Shown here one piece after another: positions 26,657-35,655 of a DNA stretch of 64,000 nt. Made by a program: the position numbers and the translations under genes. The stretch is from Myxococcales bacterium (GTDB lineage: Bacteria > Myxococcota_A > SURF-8), in assembly GCA_003598065.1 (NCBI GenBank), contig QZKR01000031.1, forward strand, positions 62,001 through 126,000. The letters run 5' to 3'. Each line of letters begins with the position of its first letter. Positions within the stretch are counted from its first letter, which is position 1. The notes beneath the pieces were generated by a model that was not told where the DNA came from, made no database searches, and worked only from the letters and a program-made list of their open reading frames with translations.

Positions 26657-27616
26657 TTACTTGCCCTTCAGTTGTGCGGCCACGTCCGCCGCGATGTCGT
26701 TGGAGCGCTTCTCCAGGCCCTCGCCCAGCTGCCAGCGCACGAAGCGGCGGATCGTCACGTCGGAGCCGATCTCCTTCGCCAGCGCGGCGAGCACTTTGCC
26801 CACCGTCATCGACGTATCGTGCACCCATTCCTGCTCGATGACGCAACTGTCTTTGTAGAATTTGCTGATCTTGCCCTCGACGATCTTGTCGGCGATGTTG
26901 GCCGGCTTGCCGGAATCGATCACCTGCTGTTTGTAGATGGCGCGCTCGCGCTCCAGCACGGCCGCCGGCACCTGCTCGCGCGTGACCGTCAGCGGGTTGG
27001 CGGCCGCGATCTGCATGCCTAGAAACTTTGCAAACTGGGCCACCTTGTCGTTGCCGGCGGCCGCTTCGTTGGCCGTACCGACTTCCAAGAGCACGCCGAG
27101 TTTGCCGCCCATGTGGATGTAAGAGCTGAAACGGCCCGGGCCGGAAAGCTCCCAGCGCGCGAAACGGCGCGGGCTGATATTCTCGCCGATCTTGCCGATC
27201 AGGTCGGCCGTGGCGTCGCCCACCGACCGGTTGCCGTAGGCGGCCCACGGCTGGGTCCAAAGCGCGCCGTCGCCTTCCTCGGGCCGCACGACCTTGGGTT
27301 TGTTGGCGGCGATGTGTTCGGCCAGCGCCTTCACGTAGCCCTGGAAATCGGGGTTGCGGGCGACGAAATCCGTCTCGCAGTTGACTTCCAGAAGCACGCC
27401 CGTCTTGCCGTCGGCCGCAATCAGCGCACCCACCAGGCCTTCCGACGTGATGCGGCCGGATTTCTTCGCCGCGGCGGCGAGGCCTTTCTTGCGCAGGTGG
27501 TCTATCGCCGCTTCCATCTCGCCGTTCGACTCGGTAAGGGCGTTTTTGCAATCGAGCATTCCCGCGCCCGTCTTCTCGCGCAGTTCCTTCACCATGGATG
27601 CCGTGATGTTGGCCAT
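26657..27616 (-). CDS. tsf: Elongation factor Ts
   Basis: The product has 319 residues. GGAGG precedes the ATG at 27616. The N-terminal UBA-like domain (MANITASMVKELREKTGAGM) and the TDFVARN motif (82-88) that inserts next to the EF-Tu nucleotide site are exact. EF-Ts exchanges GDP for GTP on EF-Tu. It is longer than E. coli EF-Ts (283), mainly through a segment around residues 105-145 that includes a Trp-rich patch (ALWTQPWAAYGNRS) between core subdomains. Confidence 0.97.
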   Translation of the reverse strand: MANITASMVKELREKTGAGMLDCKNALTESNGEMEAAIDHLRKKGLAAAAKKSGRITSEGLVGALIAADGKTGVLLEVNCETDFVARNPDFQGYVKALAEHIAANKPKVVRPEEGDGALWTQPWAAYGNRSVGDATADLIGKIGENISPRRFARWELSGPGRFSSYIHMGGKLGVLLEVGTANEAAAGNDKVAQFAKFLGMQIAAANPLTVTREQVPAAVLERERAIYKQQVIDSGKPANIADKIVEGKISKFYKDSCVIEQEWVHDTSMTVGKVLAALAKEIGSDVTIRRFVRWQLGEGLEKRSNDIAADVAAQLKGK

Positions 27617-27703
27617 CGGATTACCTCCACGTTCGGGGAGCCGTCGCCGCATTCGGGCGTCGAATCCCTAGTCGGTTGAAAATGAGAATGCGTGCGTCGG
27701 CGA

Positions 27704-28597
27704 TCAGGCGGTCGCTTCGGGGGTCGGCTCGTTTTCAGCCGTTTCGGCGGTCGCCTCGGCGGCAGCCTCGGCGCCGCCCTCTTCCTCCCCGCCTTCGCCG
27801 CGATTGCGGCGCACCTTCTTGACCGCCACTTTTTTGCCGCCGATGTCGCGCTTGCCTTCCGTACTCTCGTCCTCTTCCTGGCGGCGGCGCTTCACGTTTT
27901 CCTTCTGCATGGCCATGCCTTCCTGGCAGGCGTCGGCGATCTTTTTCGTGAAGAGTTGAATGGAGCGGATGGCGTCGTCGTTGCCGGGGATGACAAAGTC
28001 GATGCCGTCCGGATCGCAGTTGGTGTCGCAAACGGCGATGACGGGAATGCCCAGCCGGTTGGCCTCATCGACGGCGATCGATTCCATGGCCGGGTCGATG
28101 ATGAAGATGACGCCCGGCAGGCGGCTCAGCTTGCGGATGCCGGAGAGGTTCTTCAGCAGCTTCTGCCGCAGCTTCTCCTTCATCATCGCTTCTTTTTTGG
28201 TGCGGACGGGATAGCTCCCCTCGGCGTGCATCCGTTCGAGGGTGTTGAGGTTCTCGATCGAAATCTTGATCGTGCGGAAGTTGGTGAGCGTGCCGCCCAG
28301 CCAACGGTGATTGACGTAATACATCCCGGCGCGCTCGGCTTCTTCGGCGATCACGTCGGCCGCCTGGCGTTTGGTGCCCACGAAAAGCACCGACTCGCCT
28401 TCGGAAACGCGTTCGGTGACGAACTTGTAGGCGCTGGCGAAGAGGCGCGAGGTCTGCTGCAAATCGACGATGTGTACGCCGTTGCGCGCGCCGTAAATGT
28501 AAGGCTTCATCTTGGGGTTCCATTTCTGGGTTTGATGCCCGAAATGGACGCCGCACTCCAGCATTTCCTTCATCGCGATGGGACTGGGACCGGACAT
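27704..28597 (-). CDS. rpsB: 30S ribosomal protein S2 with acidic C-terminal extension
   Basis: The product has 297 residues. AAGGAAAGAA precedes the ATG. The S2 core (about 1-230) is clear: [46 protein letters not shown] and [26 protein letters not shown]2 binds the back of the 30S head-body junction and S1. The last 65 residues first form a basic stretch ([17 protein letters not shown]) and then an acidic Glu/Ala tail, not present in E. coli S2. First gene of the rpsB-tsf-pyrH operon. Confidence 0.97.
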   Translation of the reverse strand: MSGPSPIAMKEMLECGVHFGHQTQKWNPKMKPYIYGARNGVHIVDLQQTSRLFASAYKFVTERVSEGESVLFVGTKRQAADVIAEEAERAGMYYVNHRWLGGTLTNFRTIKISIENLNTLERMHAEGSYPVRTKKEAMMKEKLRQKLLKNLSGIRKLSRLPGVIFIIDPAMESIAVDEANRLGIPVIAVCDTNCDPDGIDFVIPGNDDAIRSIQLFTKKIADACQEGMAMQKENVKRRRQEEDESTEGKRDIGGKKVAVKKVRRNRGEGGEEEGGAEAAAEATAETAENEPTPEATA

Positions 28598-28768
28598 GTT
28601 CTTTCCTTTCGTGTTGTGCCTCCACCCTCGTCATCCGGCGCAACCACTTAGGCCCGCAGGCCGCAACACGGGCGGCGCCGTCGGAAGGGTGTGTGTGATA
28701 TGTGCCCGGCCGGGACTATCCCGGCGAACGAGCCGCACTCATGTAGCAGATTAACCAGCGAATTGCAA
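28598..28768 (-). promoter_or_regulatory. rpsB promoter and structured leader
   Basis: On the minus strand TTGCAA (28768-28763) and TACATG (28745-28740) are 17 bases apart. The resulting leader of about 135 bases begins with a perfect hairpin (CCGGGA-TAG-TCCCGG, 28724-28710) and contains a further GC-rich pairing region near 28650-28680. rpsB leaders are autoregulated by S2 in several bacteria; such control here is an inference. The 412-base stretch 28598-29010 holds no gene. Confidence 0.45.
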
Positions 28769-28859
28769 GCGTTTTATTGGGTTTGCAGCGGATTCCGTCG
28801 ATCTGCGGCAGGTTTGGCGTTGTCATTGCAGCAACCTTGATGCCTCTGGAAAACGAGGC

Positions 28860-28895
28860 GGCATGGCGTCTGGGCACGGCATGGCGTCTGGCTAG
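28860..28895. repeat. Imperfect 18-bp tandem repeat in the rpsB / beta-helix gene gap
   Basis: GGCATGGCGTCTGG occurs at 28860-28873 and again at 28878-28891, a period of 18 bases. A small hairpin (CAAGCC-TAAC-GGCTTG, 28926-28941) follows. No convincing promoter for the gene at 29011 was found here. Confidence 0.8.
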
Positions 28896-29010
28896 CCTGA
28901 AACGCCGCGCTGTGGTAGGATTCCTCAAGCCTAACGGCTTGCTTACCCATTTGGACGCATTGCACCGATCGCCGAGGAGTATCTTCGCCCGCTGCTAGCG
29001 AGGTTTGCCC

Positions 29011-32000
29011 ATGCGCACCGCGATCATTGCTGTTCTGTTGCTTGTGGCGACGTCGGCTCTGGCCGAGGTCATTCCTCCGGAGCGCCGCATCGATTGGAGC
29101 CAGGCTGGCTATCAAGGTGAAATGCCCGATCCGGCGACTGTCATCGACGTGACCCTCTTCGGCGCGGTGGGCGACGGCGTCGCCGATTGCACCCAGGCTG
29201 TGAACCAAGCGATTCAGGCTCTCGGTTCAAGCCCGGGTGTCATCTTCTTCCCCGCCGGGCGCTACAAGCTTACGGCCACGATCCCGCTTACCAGCGGCGT
29301 TATCTTTCGAGGAGCGGGAGCCGATCAGACATCCCTCCAGTTCAACTTGAACAATGCCGCTGTAAATCCCTTATCTATCTCGGGATCGGCCAGCGCTTTC
29401 GTTTCCTTGACCTCGGGCTATACGAAGGGTTCGACGGCGCTGGTTCCTTCGAGCGTCGCCTCCTTCTCGCCGGGCGACTGGGCTGAAATCCGCGAAGATA
29501 ACGGGAGCTGGGACACGAATCCCGCCGACTGGGCTCAGCACGCCATCGGTCAGCTTGTGCATATCCAAAGCATCAATGGCGGAACGCTCGTTCTCGACAC
29601 GCCGTTGCATATCGCTTTCGAGGCGGGCCTCAATCCCGAAATCCGCAAGCTTTCTCCTAAAACGAACGTCGGCGTCGAGTCGTTGAAGATCGAGCGGACA
29701 GACAGCCCCACGGGCGCAGGCTCCAATATCAGCTTCAACCTTACAGTTGGGGCCTGGATCAGAGGCGTGGAAAGCTACAAGAGCGCCGGCAGCCATGTCA
29801 TGATCAACGCCAGCGCCCACGTCGAGGTCACGGGCAGCTATTTCCATCACGCCTTCGGCTACGATGGTTCGGGCACGCGCGGCTACGGCATCACGTTCAA
29901 CGATCACGCCACCTTCTGCCTCGCCGAAAACAACATCTTCGAGCATCTGCGGCACGCCATGATGACCAAGATGGGCGCGAACGGCAACGTCGTCGCCTAC
30001 AATTATTCGCGCGACGTCTACCGCGACGGCGAGGGCGAAGTCGTTTTCGGCCAGGGACAGGACTTCGGCGGCGACATCTCGCTGCACGGGCATTTCAGTT
30101 TTCTGAATCTTTTCGAGGGCAACATCGTCCAGACGATCATGATCGATCATGCCTGGGGGCCCTCCGGCCCCTACAACACCCTGTTCCGCAACCGCACCGA
30201 GCACTATGGCATCGTCATCACCTCCAATACCGAGTCGAGCGCCTGGACCTCGCCCAATCAAAACTTCGTCGGCAACGAGGTCAATCCCGCAAGCAACTGG
30301 GCCTTTTCGCTGGTTTACGGCGGCATCGAATACTCGCTCAAAGGAAACGGCCATTTCCAGTATGGCAATCGGGTCGGCTCCGATATCGAGCCCTCCGGCA
30401 CGACCAACTTACCCGAAACTTCCTATTATCTTCCCGGCGACGCCGATACCTGCCGCCTGGCCGCGCACTGGCCGCCGTTGGGACTGCCGAACGCGCTCAA
30501 CGCCAATTCGATTCGCGCCCGCGATCGTTATCTGGCCGGCGGAAGCAAAACCTACTTGAACCTTGAAGCTCAAGTCGGGAACGACCTGATGCTTCATTGG
30601 CCGGAAGACGTGCAGCTTCACGGGCTGGTCAAAGGCGGCGCGCCACCCTACACCTATCAGTGGAGCCCGGCGACGGGCCTGGATAACGCGAACGCCGCCG
30701 AGCCTTGGGCCGCTCCGGATTCGACCGCCGAGTACCGATTCACCGTTACCGATGCGATGGGTTGTACGGCGGAAGATACGATTATTGTTACGGTTACGGG
30801 CGGCGTCGCCGCGCCGGTTTTCTCGCCTGCGCCGGGAAATTATTACGCGCCGCAGGCCATAACGCTTCTCTGCGACACCCCCCACGCCGAGATCCGCTAT
30901 ACGCTGAATGGAAGCACGCCTACTGTTGTTTCGGAGCTTTACGTTGAGCCGCTCGAACTGGCGAACGAATTCGTCATCAAGGCCAAGGCCTTTCGCGAAG
31001 GCTGGACACCGAGCCCTACTGTAGAGGGGCGATTTACCGTCAGGGATCGCGACGAATGCCGAACCGGCCAGGACGCTTGCAGCGCGCATGCGACTTGCAC
31101 GAACACCTGGGGCGGTTATGAATGTCAGTGTCGCGCCGGGTTCGTTGGTAATGGTTTCGACTGCGCGGCCATCTGCGGCGATCGTCTGATTGTCGCTGGC
31201 GAGGACTGCGACGACGGCAACACCTCGGCGGGCGATTGCTGCTCACCATCCTGCGGTTACGAGCCGGCGGGGACTGTTTGCGGCGACGCGGAGAGCGCGT
31301 GCATAAACGCCGACGTCTGCGACGGACAGGGAACCTGCATCGAAACCGGCCTCAAGCCGGATCAGACGCCCTGCCATGCCGATTCGAACGGCTGCACGGT
31401 CGGCGACTTCTGCCTGGGCGGCGTTTGCATCGTAGGCATGTCGCCCGAGTGCTCGGGCTTAAACGATCAATGCAACACTGGCGTCTGCGTTTCCCTGAGT
31501 GCTGACACTTTCGAGTGCCGTCGAGAGAGCGGCGGTTTTGAAGGCGACGCTTGCGACGATGAAAACTCCTGCACGTTCGGAGAAATCTGCACGGATGGGG
31601 TCTGCAACGGGACGGACCTGAATTGCGACGACCAGAACCCGTGCACGACGGACTCCTGCGCACCGCCGTCGGGATGCGCTCACGATCCGGATCCGAACGG
31701 TTCTTATTGCGATGTCGAAAACACAGGTTCGCGCCGCTGCCTGGACGGGAATTGTCTGATCGTCAACGATGGCCAAACCTGCGACAAACCCATTTCGCTT
31801 ACGCTCGGGGAAACCGCTTCTTTCACTACGCTTGATGGCTGGCCGCTGAACGACGCTTCGGAATGCGCGGATGAACCGCTCGCCGGGCCGGAATTGCATT
31901 TCATTCTGGACCCTGGAGCCGGGTTCTACCGCATCACGGTGACGCCGGACGTGGAAGCCGATCTCGCGATCGTCCTGATTGGCGACTGTGATCCGATGTC

Positions 32001-32595
32001 TTGTCTCGATGTCGCCAACGATGGAGGGAAGGGTCAAGTCGAAATTCTCGCGCCTGTGACAATCGGCGACTTCGCCTGGCAACCCTTGCAGTTCGCGGTG
32101 GATTCCGTTTCCTCGGAAGACGCAGGCGGATTTACCGTGCTCGTCGAACCGTACGAAGACGTGACGGACGGAGACGAGGAAGAGACGTCGGAAGACGAAT
32201 GCAATGAAACGGACGGAGACCTCGACTTCGACTTTCAGGATGCGGAACCGGAATGGCCGGCCGGAGAAGACGGCGACGCAGAAACGGACGAGGAGGAAAT
32301 GACGGCCGAGGAAGACGAAATAGCCGCCGATGGCGACGAGGCGACAGACGGCGACGACGCGCCGGCCGATGGCGATGCTTCCACAACGGACGGCGACGAC
32401 AGTGATGTTCCCGGCGATCGGGACACCCTGGAAAGCCCGGCGTCAGACGACACGACGGACGGCGACTATGATGTAAGAGACGGCTCGTATGACAGCGGCG
32501 GCTGCCGCCATGGCGATAGCCGGTGCCTTCCTTGGTTGATGGTTGCCCTGGCAGCTTTGCTTCTGATGTGGCGCAGAAAAATCAAAATCGGCTGA
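29011..32595 (+). CDS. Large secreted beta-helix (pectate-lyase-3-like) protein with MYXO-CTERM-like anchor
   Basis: The product has 1194 residues; ATG at 29011 with a signal peptide ending near ALA (about 18). Residues 35-520 form a right-handed beta-helix of the pectate_lyase_3/GH28-like type (VTLFGAVGDGVADCTQAVNQAI is the family opening). A PKD-like segment follows, then a chitobiase C-terminal-like domain (PAPGNYYAPQAI, about 605-680) and an EGF-like domain (DECRTGQDAC, about 681-720). Next is a stretch of Cys repeats, including CGDRLIVAGEDCDDGN, which matches the myxococcal Cys-rich repeat type. After a final domain comes a 100-residue DGD/Glu linker, then GGCRHGDSRC, a hydrophobic helix and WRRKIK. 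The tail resembles the MYXO-CTERM sorting signal. Likely a surface-anchored glycan lyase or hydrolase. Confidence 0.85.
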   Translation: MRTAIIAVLLLVATSALAEVIPPERRIDWSQAGYQGEMPDPATVIDVTLFGAVGDGVADCTQAVNQAIQALGSSPGVIFFPAGRYKLTATIPLTSGVIFRGAGADQTSLQFNLNNAAVNPLSISGSASAFVSLTSGYTKGSTALVPSSVASFSPGDWAEIREDNGSWDTNPADWAQHAIGQLVHIQSINGGTLVLDTPLHIAFEAGLNPEIRKLSPKTNVGVESLKIERTDSPTGAGSNISFNLTVGAWIRGVESYKSAGSHVMINASAHVEVTGSYFHHAFGYDGSGTRGYGITFNDHATFCLAENNIFEHLRHAMMTKMGANGNVVAYNYSRDVYRDGEGEVVFGQGQDFGGDISLHGHFSFLNLFEGNIVQTIMIDHAWGPSGPYNTLFRNRTEHYGIVITSNTESSAWTSPNQNFVGNEVNPASNWAFSLVYGGIEYSLKGNGHFQYGNRVGSDIEPSGTTNLPETSYYLPGDADTCRLAAHWPPLGLPNALNANSIRARDRYLAGGSKTYLNLEAQVGNDLMLHWPEDVQLHGLVKGGAPPYTYQWSPATGLDNANAAEPWAAPDSTAEYRFTVTDAMGCTAEDTIIVTVTGGVAAPVFSPAPGNYYAPQAITLLCDTPHAEIRYTLNGSTPTVVSELYVEPLELANEFVIKAKAFREGWTPSPTVEGRFTVRDRDECRTGQDACSAHATCTNTWGGYECQCRAGFVGNGFDCAAICGDRLIVAGEDCDDGNTSAGDCCSPSCGYEPAGTVCGDAESACINADVCDGQGTCIETGLKPDQTPCHADSNGCTVGDFCLGGVCIVGMSPECSGLNDQCNTGVCVSLSADTFECRRESGGFEGDACDDENSCTFGEICTDGVCNGTDLNCDDQNPCTTDSCAPPSGCAHDPDPNGSYCDVENTGSRRCLDGNCLIVNDGQTCDKPISLTLGETASFTTLDGWPLNDASECADEPLAGPELHFILDPGAGFYRITVTPDVEADLAIVLIGDCDPMSCLDVANDGGKGQVEILAPVTIGDFAWQPLQFAVDSVSSEDAGGFTVLVEPYEDVTDGDEEETSEDECNETDGDLDFDFQDAEPEWPAGEDGDAETDEEEMTAEEDEIAADGDEATDGDDAPADGDASTTDGDDSDVPGDRDTLESPASDDTTDGDYDVRDGSYDSGGCRHGDSRCLPWLMVALAALLLMWRRKIKIG

Positions 32596-32605
32596 GACAA
32601 TCCCG

Positions 32606-32631
32606 CCGCTGCCGCGCATTCGAGGCAGCGG
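32606..32631. other. GC-rich hairpin after the beta-helix gene
   Basis: CCGCTGCC (32606-32613) pairs with GGCAGCGG (32624-32631) eleven bases past the stop codon. There is no T-run, so it may stabilise the mRNA end or act as a weak terminator. Confidence 0.35.
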
Positions 32632-32714
32632 GAAGACCAACCGTCGAATTTCCTTGCGCTGGACGCCCAAGCGGCCAAAATAGCGAGGGTGCGACGCTTT
32701 GATAAAGGAGCATC

Positions 32715-33743
<1,029 letters not shown>

Positions 33744-33767
33744 ACGCGAACAGGAGAAGTAGTAAGC

Positions 33768-34379
33768 ATGGAACCGACCCGCCCCACCGTCGATGCGCGT
33801 GGTAAGCTCTGCCCCCTGCCGCTCGTCATGACCAAACAAGTCTACGACACGCTCCAGGCCGGGCAGGAAATGCTCGTCCTCGTGGATAATCCGACGTCCG
33901 CCGGCAACGTCGAGTCGTTTGTCCGCGATGCTGGCGGCGTCTGCACGATCGCCCAGGACGGCCCGGTATCGCAACTGACGATCTTCAAGGGTCAGCAGGC
34001 AAGCGCGGCGAATCCCGAAGCGTTCTGCGCCACGGGCGCCGTCGCCGGGCACGTGGTCTATATCAATACTGACAGAATCGGCCTCGGCGACGACGACCTC
34101 GGCCCGGCCTTGATGCAAACGTTCCTGCAAACCATCAAGGACGTCCGCCCGCTGCCGTCGCACGTCATCTTCATCCATCGCGGCGTATTTCTGCTTGAGA
34201 AAGGAAAAAAGACTGCGGAAACCATCGGCCAGCTCGAAGCGTCGGGCATTCGCGTCCTCGTCTGCGGAACCTGTCTCGATTTCTTCAATCTCATGGACCG
34301 CCGCGCCTGCGGACAGGTGTCGAATATGTACGACATCCTCAAGACGCTTTCCCAGGCGGGCCACATCGTGCGGCCGTAA
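33768..34379 (+). CDS. yedF: Sulfurtransferase-like selenium metabolism protein YedF
   Basis: The product has 203 residues. The N-terminal TusA-like domain (VDARGKLCPLPLV) holds the Cys-Pro motif with Cys15. The C-terminal half is a DsrE-like domain (LMQTFLQTI, LVCGTCLDFF with Cys near 165-168). This fusion is the YedF family, known to occur beside selD and proposed to handle selenium or persulfide transfer. It begins 24 bases after mtnA and ends five bases before selD, so it is probably co-transcribed with selD. Confidence 0.92.
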   Translation: MEPTRPTVDARGKLCPLPLVMTKQVYDTLQAGQEMLVLVDNPTSAGNVESFVRDAGGVCTIAQDGPVSQLTIFKGQQASAANPEAFCATGAVAGHVVYINTDRIGLGDDDLGPALMQTFLQTIKDVRPLPSHVIFIHRGVFLLEKGKKTAETIGQLEASGIRVLVCGTCLDFFNLMDRRACGQVSNMYDILKTLSQAGHIVRP

Positions 34380-34384
34380 AAATC

Positions 34385-35428
34385 ATGGGTGAAACGATCC
34401 GTTTATCCAGACTGGTCGAGCAGGGCGGCTGCTCGGCCAAACTGAGCCCCGACGAACTGGAGCGCGTGCTCAAGTCCGTCCCCCTGCCCTCGCATCCCGA
34501 TCTGATCGTCGGTCCCGAAACGCACGACGACGCCGGCGTGTTCCGGCTGCCGGAAGGCCGTTACCTGATCCAGACCGTCGATTTCTTCCCGCCGATGGTC
34601 GATGATCCGTTCACCTTTGGGCAGGTAGCGGCGGCCAACGCCCTTTCCGACGTCTACGCCATGGCCGGCGTGCCGTTGACCGCGCTGTGCCTGATGATGT
34701 TTCCCTCGCGCGAACTGCCGACCGAGATTTTGGCGGAAGTTCTGCGCGGCGGCTTCGCCAAGGCGCAGGAGGCCGGGGCGCTCATTCTCGGCGGGCACAC
34801 GCTGGACGACTCGCCGCTGAAGTTCGGGATGGCGGTGACGGGCACGGTCGAAGCGGCGCAGTTGGCGACGAACGCCGCCGCCAAACCGGGCGAGGTGCTG
34901 ATTCTCACTAAGCCGCTCGGTACGGCCGTGCTCACCGGCGCGCGCAAAGTGGACCTCATCAACGAGGAAGCGGTGCAGCCCGCCATCGATTCCATGACAA
35001 GGCTGAACGACACGGCCGCGCTTTGTTTGCGCCAGTTCGACCTGCACGCCGCCACCGATATCACCGGCTTTAGCTTGCTGGGTCATGCGTTGCGTTTCGC
35101 CCAGGCGAGCCACGCAACTTTCCGACTCGACACATCCCGCTTGCCGCTGCTTCCCGGCGCGCTCGATCTGGTGAAGATGGGCGCGATTCCCGGCGGGGCG
35201 ATGCGCAATTTGAAGTTCGTTGCGCCGCACAGCGACTTTCTCCCGTCCCTGACCTCCGAACGCAAATACCTTGCCGCCGATCCGCAAACCTCCGGCGGAT
35301 TGCTGTTTTCCGCCCCGGAAAGCAAGGTCGATGCGGTGCTCCGCTTCCTGCGCGAACACGGCATTGCCGAGGCCGCCGTATTCGGCGAGGTCTTGCCGCG
35401 CGGCGAAAAGACCTTGCTCGTCGCCTGA
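34385..35428 (+). CDS. selD: Selenide, water dikinase (selenophosphate synthase)
   Basis: A 347-residue ATP-dependent enzyme that makes selenophosphate for selenocysteine or selenouridine. The catalytic Cys16 and Lys19 lie in GGCSAKLSP; Cys stands where many SelD proteins have selenocysteine, and the usual second Cys (GCGC) is replaced by Ala, as in the GUAAK group. TVDFFPPMVDDPFTFGQVAAANALSDVYAMAG carries the Asp ligands and Mg-ATP site, and ADPQTSGGLLF is the conserved C-terminal motif. Coupled to yedF. No selA, selB, selC or selU lies in the window. Confidence 0.96.
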   Translation: MGETIRLSRLVEQGGCSAKLSPDELERVLKSVPLPSHPDLIVGPETHDDAGVFRLPEGRYLIQTVDFFPPMVDDPFTFGQVAAANALSDVYAMAGVPLTALCLMMFPSRELPTEILAEVLRGGFAKAQEAGALILGGHTLDDSPLKFGMAVTGTVEAAQLATNAAAKPGEVLILTKPLGTAVLTGARKVDLINEEAVQPAIDSMTRLNDTAALCLRQFDLHAATDITGFSLLGHALRFAQASHATFRLDTSRLPLLPGALDLVKMGAIPGGAMRNLKFVAPHSDFLPSLTSERKYLAADPQTSGGLLFSAPESKVDAVLRFLREHGIAEAAVFGEVLPRGEKTLLVA

Positions 35429-35535
35429 CAAAGGCTCCAACTTCCTTTTTTAAACAGAATTTTTAGGAATTGCAGAAGAATGTACAGTTGCTACTTCCCT
35501 TTGCCGAATATGTCCCCACGCCAATTTTCCTAGTC

Positions 35536-35564
35536 TTGACAAGGGTATCGGATTCGTCTAGGGT
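35536..35564 (+). promoter_or_regulatory. Promoter for the 1040-residue lipoprotein
   Basis: TTGACA (35536-35541, perfect) and TAGGGT (35559-35564) are 17 bases apart, leaving a leader of about 85 bases. The rest of the 227-base gap after selD is AT-richer with no hairpin terminator. Confidence 0.55.
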
Positions 35565-35655
35565 TGAGACATGCATGGATAATGAGGTGTCGTAGCCGCA
35601 ACGCGGTTCAGCGCACCGCGAGGGCCATGCGGCCCCACCCCCAGGAGGAAGCACA

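Noticed and set aside
25938-27551. A single 537-codon frame covering pyrH and most of tsf
   Set aside because: Only the last 235 codons match UMP kinase; the upstream part is an out-of-frame reading of tsf, whose own frame is perfect.
34385-34450. A selenocysteine codon in selD
   Set aside because: The catalytic position is a normal Cys codon and there is no in-frame TGA.
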